From positions 1 to 64,000 of the forward strand of contig NZ_JAAFYZ010000028.1 of the NCBI RefSeq assembly GCF_018274385.1: a stretch of DNA of 64,000 bases, written 5' to 3'. Each line of letters opens with the position of its first letter. The first letter of the stretch is position 1. Source of the stretch: Catenulispora pinistramenti. GTDB taxonomy: Bacteria; Actinomycetota; Actinomycetes; Streptomycetales; Catenulisporaceae. The notes below the pieces were generated by a model, which was given only the letters and a program-made list of their open reading frames with translations, did not search any database and was not told the origin of the DNA. Position numbers and translations under genes: made by a program. This document shows positions 53,811-60,524 of this stretch, piece after piece.

Positions 53811-54125
53811 CTAGGACGTGGCCGTTTCGTTATCTTCTTCCAGCTGGTTCAACGCCACCAATGCCAGACCCTCAAAGTCGACGACCTCTCGCCTCCATGT
53901 CCCGGCTGTCTGAATTGCGAATCGCTGCTCGGTGTCGGCGGGATACACCAGCACCGCTGCGCCGTCGCTGACACTCGCTGACACCACGGCCCAAAGTTCT
54001 TCTCGAACCTTCGCAGACAGTGTTCCTACGTAGAGTCCGGGGGCTGGTTCTAGCATCCAGCGGCTAAGTGCGCCCCGGACATAGGCTGGGACAGCACTGG
54101 TGTTGATGACTGTCAGGTTGGCCAT
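53811..54125 (-). CDS. cas2: Cas2e, CRISPR adaptation
   Basis: A 104-aa Cas2 of the type I-E branch (LTVINTSAVPAYVRGALSRW, then EPAPGLYVGTLSAKVREELW). It should dimerise between Cas1 dimers in the integrase complex. It overlaps the cas1 stop by 13 nt. Its stop codon is 21 nt from the first repeat of array 1, so any leader signals must extend into its 3' coding region. Confidence 0.95.
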   Translation of the reverse strand: MANLTVINTSAVPAYVRGALSRWMLEPAPGLYVGTLSAKVREELWAVVSASVSDGAAVLVYPADTEQRFAIQTAGTWRREVVDFEGLALVALNQLEEDNETATS

Positions 54126-55204
54126 GAGCTGCTTGGTTCCTCATCGGCGTCGGTCCAGTCAGCGATGTCTTCCTTAGCCGGTGCGCCGACGCGGTCGGCG
54201 TAGTTTGTGCCTCCAGCGAGGGTTCCGGCTTGGGGATCCCACAGGTGCACAAGTTCGACGTCGTCGATGTCGAAGCCCTCGTCATCGGGCGCTTGAGCGC
54301 CATCGGGTTCGAGAAGGTTCTGGATGTCGCGAACGATCCGCGGCATGAGCCGATATAGCCGCAGCTTGCTACGGAAGGCACGTCGAGCGTCGCCTTCTGG
54401 GTCGTCCGAATTGTGCAGCGAGAAGGCCACCGGCAGCGTCAGCTCAGCCTTGTACAGGTCGGCGACGTCGTAAACGAAGGAATGGGTGGTGCCGGTGTGG
54501 ACGAACCCAAGTCCCGGAGAGCAGCCGAGCGCGATGATCGCGGCGTGCACGATGCCGTAGAGACAGATGTTCGCGGCCGAAAGGGCCAGGTTGACGGGGT
54601 CTTGGCCTTCCCAATCATGGGGATCGTAGGAGCGTTTGAAGCGCGGTAGCCGGTGTTGTGTGGCCAACAGCCGGTATAGGGCCTTCATGCGCTGGCCTTC
54701 CAACCCGCGGAGTTGGGCGAGGTTCGTCGCCGCCGGCACCGTACCGCCAAAGCGCATCTGGTACATCCGCGCCGCAACGTCAAGTCGCGCCTGCTCGTCG
54801 GCCCACGCCGCGGCTTGGGCTTCGAGCCAGCGGCTGCTTTGGCCCGGAGCGACGATTCCGGCGTAGGTGCGAACGGCGGCGGCGCCGGTACACACCACAG
54901 TGGTTCCGTGGCGAGCTAGAGTCGCCAGAGCAGGAGCTGTGATCGAGGTGCCTGGCCCGAGTAGAAGGCAGCTGAGTGCCGCGGTAGGGATGCGCAGCCG
55001 CCTGACTGGCGCTGCCTCGGAAGGGAAGGCGATCAGTCCGGTGTCGTCCTGGATGATCCGCATCATGTCCAGGTAAAGGAAGGACAGGCTGTCGCCGATG
55101 CGCGGCAGCATCGCTGCGGTGGGTACGGCGATCTTCCGGCGTGCTTCCCGGCTGGTCGGGGCGGCCCGGGCCGCTGACGTGGGCTCCGGCGGCTGACCGG
55201 TCAT
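54113..55204 (-). CDS. cas1: Cas1e, CRISPR integrase
   Basis: A 363-aa Cas1, longer than the usual about 300 residues by an acidic C-terminal tail (DDEGFDIDDVELVHLWDP, end DADEEPSSSWPT). Metal ligands are visible in GLEGQRMKALY (Glu, about 170), FVHTGTTHSFVYDVADLYK (His and Asp, about 240-255). It overlaps cas6e (ATGA) and cas2. The N-terminal about 20 residues are Ala/Pro-rich and could be an extension. Confidence 0.96.
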   Translation of the reverse strand: MTGQPPEPTSAARAAPTSREARRKIAVPTAAMLPRIGDSLSFLYLDMMRIIQDDTGLIAFPSEAAPVRRLRIPTAALSCLLLGPGTSITAPALATLARHGTTVVCTGAAAVRTYAGIVAPGQSSRWLEAQAAAWADEQARLDVAARMYQMRFGGTVPAATNLAQLRGLEGQRMKALYRLLATQHRLPRFKRSYDPHDWEGQDPVNLALSAANICLYGIVHAAIIALGCSPGLGFVHTGTTHSFVYDVADLYKAELTLPVAFSLHNSDDPEGDARRAFRSKLRLYRLMPRIVRDIQNLLEPDGAQAPDDEGFDIDDVELVHLWDPQAGTLAGGTNYADRVGAPAKEDIADWTDADEEPSSSWPT

Positions 55205-55857
55205 CGTGTGGGTGCCAGGGTGAGCAGTCCGCAGCCGTATGACTTTCCGCGGCCTATTCCGGCGAGGATCCGGGTGCGGAGGAGTTGCGGGTCGGTGATG
55301 ATGGCGGTGCCGTCAAACTGGGTGCGGGCGTGTCGCTGTGGCTGCTGGTCCCTTGTTTGGGGATCGGTGCGGAGTCCGGTGGCGGCGTTGACGGCTTGCG
55401 CGTCGATGCTGCGAACGTCCAGGCCTGAGAGCTCAGCCTGCCGTATCCACCACTGTTCGGCATCGGCGCCTGACAGGGGCACAATCTGATGCGGTTTGCC
55501 TGCTTTTGTATTGAGGCCAAGCTTCTGGGTGGCGTTTCCGGCCAGGCGATACCGCACGGGCAGACCGGGCCGCAGTGCATCGAGGAGCAGGTCCAGCGGT
55601 CGACTGATCACCTCGCCGTAGCCGGCGGGCAGGCGTTCGGCGTTGGGTTCGATCGTACTTTGGACGAGGATCGTGATCCCGCCGATGGCACTTTGGTCGA
55701 CGCGAAACAGCACCCCTGCGGTTTGTCGGGCTTGGGGACCCAACTGGTCGGGAAACAGCTTCATGACGGTGTGGTGCATCTGGACTGCGTTGTTCAGGTC
55801 CGTCGCGGCTCGCTGGTGTCGTAGGTCTGGTGTAATGCGGGTGAGCCAGGTGGTCAT
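55201..55857 (-). CDS. cas6e: Cas6e/CasE, pre-crRNA endonuclease
   Basis: A 218-aa RAMP protein that cuts repeats at the base of the hairpin. ATG 55857 (MTTWLTRITPD) overlaps the cas5 stop by ATGA and is preferred over the longer frame. A His near MHHTVMKLFP (about 30) may be the general base, and the C-terminal G-rich loop GIGRGKSYGCGLLTL is typical of CasE. It must recognise the 6-bp stem kept in arrays 1, 2 and the mini-array. Confidence 0.94.
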   Translation of the reverse strand: MTTWLTRITPDLRHQRAATDLNNAVQMHHTVMKLFPDQLGPQARQTAGVLFRVDQSAIGGITILVQSTIEPNAERLPAGYGEVISRPLDLLLDALRPGLPVRYRLAGNATQKLGLNTKAGKPHQIVPLSGADAEQWWIRQAELSGLDVRSIDAQAVNAATGLRTDPQTRDQQPQRHARTQFDGTAIITDPQLLRTRILAGIGRGKSYGCGLLTLAPTR

Positions 55858-56735
55858 TGATCGACCTCTGTGTTCGCGTCGGCTGGCGTGTTCGCCGTCA
55901 TGGTTTGGAGGGTTGCCGCGAGGCGTTTGAGGTAGGGCGTGCCGAGTCCGGCGCATGAATCAGCAGGCGCGGCGAAGTCTCGCCGGTACAAGTCGCGTCG
56001 CCGGTAGGCGCGGTCCATCGCGCCGAAGGTGATATGCGGATCGTCGGTGATGGTGCTGGAGGTTTCGACACCGCGTGCTTCCCAACCTGTCGGTGTCGGC
56101 AGCTCCCGCATTGGCTGATCGGCCCAGTAAGTGACGTCGATGGTGTTGTCTGGTTTCCATGGCTGCGTTCGGTGAAGCGGCAGGGCGCCCAGGCTGTGCC
56201 AGGTGTCGTTGGAGGCGGTCACGTAGATCGGTGTTCCTGCGGGGCAGGATCTGCGACCCAGGTAAGGCGGCCAGAACGGTTTCTGCAGCGCCTCGCCGCA
56301 TCGTGTAAGCAGCCCGGCGTCTTCGTCCGCGGAGCCGGCAGTGGTGACGGCGACTGTGAAGGCGGCGTCTTGAAGGTAGTAGCGGGTAGACACCAGGGTC
56401 GCGGTATCCCCGCCACGGCGTCCGCCTTCGGCTGTCGCGATGGTCCGTTCCCGGGGATAGCCGCCACCGACGGTGTGGAAGTCCCGCAGAAGGGTCCCAG
56501 GCCGGTCGACTCGTATCGTGAACCGCAGCTGGGCCAGCTCTCCGAACGGTTCGTCGCGGCGCACACCGCGCGCTGCGGCGATCATGCCGATCAGTCCGGA
56601 GCGGGTCGGCATACGGGCCGTGTCGCGCTGGGTGAATCGCGAGCGCTCGCCCCAAGACTGCACGGGCCCGGACAGATGCAGGATCAAGCCTGGTGCTGGC
56701 GTGTACGGGAGGTCGCCCGCGGCTGATACCGGCAC
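55854..56735 (-). CDS. cas5e: Cas5e/CasD, Cascade subunit
   Basis: A 293-aa RAMP protein that binds the 5' handle of crRNA. The N-terminal GLILHLSGPVQSWGERSRFT is the Cas5e signature, with SGLIGMIAAARGV next. GTG 56735, 5 nt after the cas7 stop, is the first start in frame outside cas7. It is longer than usual (about 225-250) owing to the C-terminal extension after RDFAAPADSC. Confidence 0.93.
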   Translation of the reverse strand: MPVSAAGDLPYTPAPGLILHLSGPVQSWGERSRFTQRDTARMPTRSGLIGMIAAARGVRRDEPFGELAQLRFTIRVDRPGTLLRDFHTVGGGYPRERTIATAEGGRRGGDTATLVSTRYYLQDAAFTVAVTTAGSADEDAGLLTRCGEALQKPFWPPYLGRRSCPAGTPIYVTASNDTWHSLGALPLHRTQPWKPDNTIDVTYWADQPMRELPTPTGWEARGVETSSTITDDPHITFGAMDRAYRRRDLYRRDFAAPADSCAGLGTPYLKRLAATLQTMTANTPADANTEVDQ

Positions 56736-56739
56736 GGTG

Positions 56740-57963
56740 TCACTGTCCGTTGCGCGGCGCAAACGCGGCGGTCGCGGCTGCGGAGACCAGGTCGTCAACG
56801 GATTCGAGACGCTCGCCCAGGCCAGCCGTGTCCAGGGCGCTGGTGCCAGCACATGCCTGGGCCAGCGGAGCCCGGGAGGCGCCCATCAGCGTGTTCAGTG
56901 CGCTGGCGTAGTTGTTCAGCTCACGGATGGAGGCTGCGGTGTATCCCTCCCCGCTTTCCTGGATGACGGGAGCCTCGAAAGCGGAGACATACGACAGCGG
57001 CCGGTCAGCACGCACGGCCATGGCGATGAAGTCCGGGAAGGTGTGGGGCGCGGTGGAGTTCTTCTTGGCCTGCGGCAGTGCATTGATGGCCGCGGTTAGG
57101 AACGCTTGGGCCAGCTTGCGGGCATCCTCGGCTCCGCCGACGTTGCGCAGCAGCTCGGCCATATCGATCGTGGTGTAGCGGTAGAAGGTGCCGGCGCTGT
57201 ATTCGTTGTGACCCATGTGAGCGCTCCCGGACTGGTCGCCCCAGGCTTCGGTGATGTCGTCGACGGCGCTGAAGTAGTCGATCTCGATGTCGGTGGCGTG
57301 GGTGGAGATGACGTGCGCTACCTGGACGGACCCATCGACGCCGGCGCGGTCGAGTTCGGCGAGCATCCGGCCCATCAGATTGATGATGCCGTTGCGGGAG
57401 CGCAGGATGTCGTCGATCTTCTCGCCGGGCATCACGCTCTTGGCGGTGGCGACGGCCTTACCGTCGTGGCTCTTGAGATCGGTCGCGGCCTGGAGCTGGT
57501 CCCGAAACTCGATCGCGATCGCGCCCAACTCGGTAACGGCGGCCTCCGGGACATAGACCATGGCGTTGGTCCCCCATGGCACATCCGCCTCGCCGCCGGA
57601 GTCGGGCATCTCACCGCTCTTCTTAGGCTTGGGTGCCTTCGCACCGACGCTGCTGGCCATCACGGTGTAGATGCCGGCGCGGGTCGCCAACTCAGACGGC
57701 CAGCCCAGATCTTCGTGCAGGTGTCGGCGAATCGCCTCGGCGAGCCGACGGGTACGCAACGTCTGCTGTCCGAGCGCCTGCTCGACGTCGAGGCGGATCG
57801 CCCGCTTCCAAGACTGCGAGCTGATTCGGGTGCGGTTCACGCCGCCGAATTGCACCGTCTTCACCGAGTTGGTGTCGTCCCGGTTGAGATTCGCGAAAGG
57901 CAAGGACTGGATGACGTGTAGGTCAATGAAGCGTCCGGCGGGCAGTGCTGTTGCGGTTTTCAC
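56740..57963 (-). CDS. cas7e: Cas7e/CasC (Cse4), Cascade backbone
   Basis: A 407-aa backbone subunit, six copies of which coat the spacer and force every sixth base out of the helix. FIDLHVIQSLPFANLNRDDT and QFGGVNRTRISSQSWKRAIR are the N-terminal Cas7e hallmarks. GTG 57963 follows AAAGGAG. The 58-bp gap to cse2 is the only break in the operon's coupling. Confidence 0.96.
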   Translation of the reverse strand: MKTATALPAGRFIDLHVIQSLPFANLNRDDTNSVKTVQFGGVNRTRISSQSWKRAIRLDVEQALGQQTLRTRRLAEAIRRHLHEDLGWPSELATRAGIYTVMASSVGAKAPKPKKSGEMPDSGGEADVPWGTNAMVYVPEAAVTELGAIAIEFRDQLQAATDLKSHDGKAVATAKSVMPGEKIDDILRSRNGIINLMGRMLAELDRAGVDGSVQVAHVISTHATDIEIDYFSAVDDITEAWGDQSGSAHMGHNEYSAGTFYRYTTIDMAELLRNVGGAEDARKLAQAFLTAAINALPQAKKNSTAPHTFPDFIAMAVRADRPLSYVSAFEAPVIQESGEGYTAASIRELNNYASALNTLMGASRAPLAQACAGTSALDTAGLGERLESVDDLVSAAATAAFAPRNGQ

Positions 57964-58021
57964 AATGGGCTCCTTTGGGAATGCTGGAGAGTCTGATTCG
58001 GGCGTGAGCTGGCTCGGCGGC

Positions 58022-58672
58022 TCAGCCTGCAGCGGTGTTCGGTCCGGCAGACGATGCGGATGCTCCGGTGTCCATCGCCTTCTTGGCCGCGTCGCGCTCG
58101 GCCCGGTTGAGCGTGTGGAAGAAGCTCTGCTGCCAGCGGCGTACAACAGCGCCTCGGTTCGTGGGCCAGGACTCCAGATCGGCAAGCAGTTGGACCCAGT
58201 CCACGGCATCGGGATCCACCGCGATCTGGCTGATGACGCCGGGCAGGCGGCGGTGTACGCCGCCGGTACTCTGTTTCGCCAAGGTCGCCAGAGTGGTCTC
58301 GCCGGAGCCCAGGGACACTGCACCGTTGAGGACCGCTTCGGCGAGACACTGTCCCAGGTTCCGGCCCCAGCGCTGCCCGGGCTCCACCACGATCGGTAGC
58401 TTCGGCAGCATCCGTTTTGGGATCATCGCGATCAGCGCCGCCACGGTGTAGTAGGCGTGAACCTGCTCCGGTCTGCGCTCCCCCGGGTCTGCTGGGGCGC
58501 CGGCCTTGGTGACGTACTTGTGCGTGCCGGCAGGCAGTGCGTCGTATGGCTTTCGCAACCCGCCGCGCAGTGCGGACCGAGCGCCCGTCTCATCAGCACA
58601 GACGGTGATGATGGCGGTGACGAAGGTTCGGAACCCCCGCCGCCGTTCGGTTTCGGTGGCCATCGTGGTCAC
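58022..58672 (-). CDS. cse2: Cse2/CasB, Cascade small subunit
   Basis: A 216-aa helical small subunit. VHAYYTVAALIAMIPKRMLP, NLGQCLAEAVLNGAVSLG, GVHRRLPGVISQI and the basic C-terminus WQQSFFHTLNRAE match Cse2. GTG 58672 overlaps the cse1 stop (GTGA); ATG 58663 is possible. Stabilises the R-loop in the type I-E complex. Confidence 0.94.
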   Translation of the reverse strand: MTTMATETERRRGFRTFVTAIITVCADETGARSALRGGLRKPYDALPAGTHKYVTKAGAPADPGERRPEQVHAYYTVAALIAMIPKRMLPKLPIVVEPGQRWGRNLGQCLAEAVLNGAVSLGSGETTLATLAKQSTGGVHRRLPGVISQIAVDPDAVDWVQLLADLESWPTNRGAVVRRWQQSFFHTLNRAERDAAKKAMDTGASASSAGPNTAAG

Positions 58673-60225
58673 GTGGACTCCTTGGTCGCAGACGGCTTGG
58701 GCTTCAGGTGCGAAAGTCGGCCCCCGTACAGCTCGACGCGTGCGGTCTCCACTGCCCGCGCTCCCCGCATCGAATTGCACGCGTCGGTGGTGACGGCGTC
58801 ATAGGCGCTGGTAGCCAGAGCGCGGAAGGCCTTGTTCAGGCCGTCGAAGTCTTGGTCTGCCAGACAGCGCCAGAACAGGTCCTCAGCCTGCGGCCAGTAC
58901 ATGGCGGCAGTTTGCCGAGACCAGGCGCACTCCCGAATCTTCTCCTTGGCGTACAGCGACCACGCCGTCTTCGCGGCTCGATCCAGGTTTCGCCCAATGC
59001 GCTCGCCGGCCGCGCGTAGGTCCGCGATCCGCCGACCGAGCTCAGCCTTGGCTTCCTTGTGGGCGTTCACGATCGGTGGGGTCAGGCCTTCCACGAACTG
59101 GGTGTCCTTGGCTTGGCCGTCCTGCTCGAATCCCAATGCCTGGACCCGGTAGAGCCCGTCGATCTCAGGCATGTCCTCGAAAATCGACGGTTGAGGGTTG
59201 GGACCTGACGTCGGAGCCTCGCCCAGGAGACCGTCCAAGTCACGCCACAGCGCACGAGACGAATCAGCACGGCGGGCGTAACGCTTGTTCTCTTTGCTCA
59301 GTAGCCAGCACAGGAACGGATCCTCTGGCGCTGCTACGGCGTCGCGGTAGGCCCAGGTGATATAGGCGTCGATGATGCTGTTTCGATCGGGGCCCAGGAC
59401 GAGGAGCAGGGCATGCTGGGACCGGGCCGTCAGCGACGCACCAGTTCCGGCCGCCTGTGGCGGGATCGATGTCGGGTCAGGAAGTTCGTCCCATTCCCAC
59501 GGACACAGGTCTTGGCCCGGAGTTTGCGACGGGTTAGGCTCCGGAATTCCTGCGATCAAAGTTTCGAATAGTCCGGGGCCGACGAGATGATAGGAGATCG
59601 TCGAGCGCAGCGGGCCGGCTTTGGTGTCCGCCTTCGACGTGTCGCCTACAGTTCGAGTCGCGCATCTCCCCGAGGAACCGTAGTACAGCCAGACCAGCAG
59701 GTGCTGGAACGCCTGGGGCAGTGGCACCGGGAGGGGGTGGGCGTCGGAATGGGCGCCGCCGAACCACCGGTGGTTGTTCCCCGCGGGCCGCCCAATGACC
59801 ACTTTGTTGATACCAGCCGGCTTTTCGCATTCTGTCGCCAGACGCGGGTCCTGCAGAAACGGCCGCTGCGGATCGCACAGGTCGAAGCGGCTCGCGAACC
59901 GGTCGCAGTAGTCATCGACGGCGTCAGGATCGAAATGTCCTGCATCCAGGAGTTCGGCGCGACGCTCACGCCAGTCGTCCGAGTCTGCGCCGAGCTGGTC
60001 AAGCCCGCTGACTCGGGCCGCCAGCGCGTACAGGAGCCGGTATGACGCGGACAACGCGGGCGGGTTGATCGCGTCGATAGTCTTGATGAGGTGGGCGTTC
60101 CGGAGAACCTCGCCCAGCCCCAGGGCGACACGGTCTGCCAGATCATCGGGAACAGGCTGGTCATCTCGCCAAGTAGTGGATATCCAATCCCCAGCGAGTA
60201 CGCTTGTCGACGGATCAGAGGGCAT
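58669..60225 (-). CDS. cse1: Cse1/CasA, Cascade large subunit (PAM recognition)
   Basis: A 518-aa Cas8e-type subunit that reads the PAM and recruits Cas3. N-terminal LAGDWISTTWRDDQPVPDDL, the RFDLCDPQRPFLQDP region and the C-terminal four-helix bundle are as in CasA. ATG 60225 has GGAG 7 nt upstream. It heads the leftward operon; the 300-bp gap before it holds the mini-array and promoter-like boxes. Confidence 0.94.
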   Translation of the reverse strand: MPSDPSTSVLAGDWISTTWRDDQPVPDDLADRVALGLGEVLRNAHLIKTIDAINPPALSASYRLLYALAARVSGLDQLGADSDDWRERRAELLDAGHFDPDAVDDYCDRFASRFDLCDPQRPFLQDPRLATECEKPAGINKVVIGRPAGNNHRWFGGAHSDAHPLPVPLPQAFQHLLVWLYYGSSGRCATRTVGDTSKADTKAGPLRSTISYHLVGPGLFETLIAGIPEPNPSQTPGQDLCPWEWDELPDPTSIPPQAAGTGASLTARSQHALLLVLGPDRNSIIDAYITWAYRDAVAAPEDPFLCWLLSKENKRYARRADSSRALWRDLDGLLGEAPTSGPNPQPSIFEDMPEIDGLYRVQALGFEQDGQAKDTQFVEGLTPPIVNAHKEAKAELGRRIADLRAAGERIGRNLDRAAKTAWSLYAKEKIRECAWSRQTAAMYWPQAEDLFWRCLADQDFDGLNKAFRALATSAYDAVTTDACNSMRGARAVETARVELYGGRLSHLKPKPSATKEST

Positions 60226-60261
60226 AGGCGGTCTCCGATTCAATCACGGGTAAGAAGCTCA

Positions 60262-60351
60262 CAGTTCCCTGCGAAAGCGGGGGTGGCCCCGCGTGGTTCT
60301 ATTGCGCGCACCATGGGCGAACGCTGTCTCCGCGTGAGCGGAGGTTGCGCC
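60262..60351 (+). CRISPR. Degenerate repeat-spacer-repeat unit in the cas3-cse1 gap (crRNA-like RNA candidate)
   Basis: Two repeat-like units lie exactly 61 nt apart, the array period. Unit 1 (60262-60290) keeps about 17 of 29 repeat bases. Its stem is CCCTGC/GCGGGG with a GAAA loop, in the exact register of the normal stem, and GGTGG follows. Unit 2 (60323-60351) keeps 22 of 29 bases compared with array 1, with stem CTCCGC/GCGGAG intact. Between them is a 32-nt pseudo-spacer (60291-60322) starting GCGTGGTTCTATTG. The orientation is plus, opposite to the cas genes. Stem-preserving changes suggest Cas6e processing is retained. No confident promoter is seen upstream, inside the cse1 5' end. Confidence 0.8.
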
Positions 60352-60486
60352 ATGGCGGTGGCCGGAGAGGGGCACACCTCTGCGGCCACCGCCGACCGCC
60401 GGGTCCGGAACGCCGACCGGCCGAGCGCTCACTGTGACTGTATGGCCACTGCGCGCATGGCCGCTACCTCTTTCAGGCAGAAGGCA

Positions 60487-60521
60487 AAGGCGTGTTTCTA
60501 GTGGATCTATACAGGCGTCAA
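60487..60521 (-). promoter_or_regulatory. Probable cas operon promoter overlapped by a pseudo-spacer target
   Basis: On the minus strand there are TTGACG (60521-60516) and TATAGA (60511-60506), promoter-like boxes just after the cas3 stop and upstream of cse1. They are not ideally spaced with each other: TATAGA may use another -35, or TTGACG may use TAGAAA at 60500-60495. On the plus strand AAG (60487-60489) is followed by GCGTGTTTCTAGTG, matching pseudo-spacer positions 1-5, 7-11 and 13-14. A 32-nt protospacer (60490-60521) would cover all these boxes. Confidence 0.65.
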
Positions 60522-60524
60522 GAG

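Noticed and set aside
52128-53981. Several long open frames on both strands across array 1, some over 300 codons with a repeating FSPRERRWI-like pattern
   Set aside because: They are produced by the stop-free repeat sequence read through unique spacers; no RBS, and the pattern follows the repeat exactly. It is a CRISPR array, not a repeat protein.
60352-60501. A 49-codon plus-strand frame after pseudo-repeat 2, considered as a CreT-like toxin
   Set aside because: No RBS, no toxin-like or rare-codon pattern that I can support, and its stop falls in the target site. The unit fits a promoter-targeting RNA better than a toxin-antitoxin pair.
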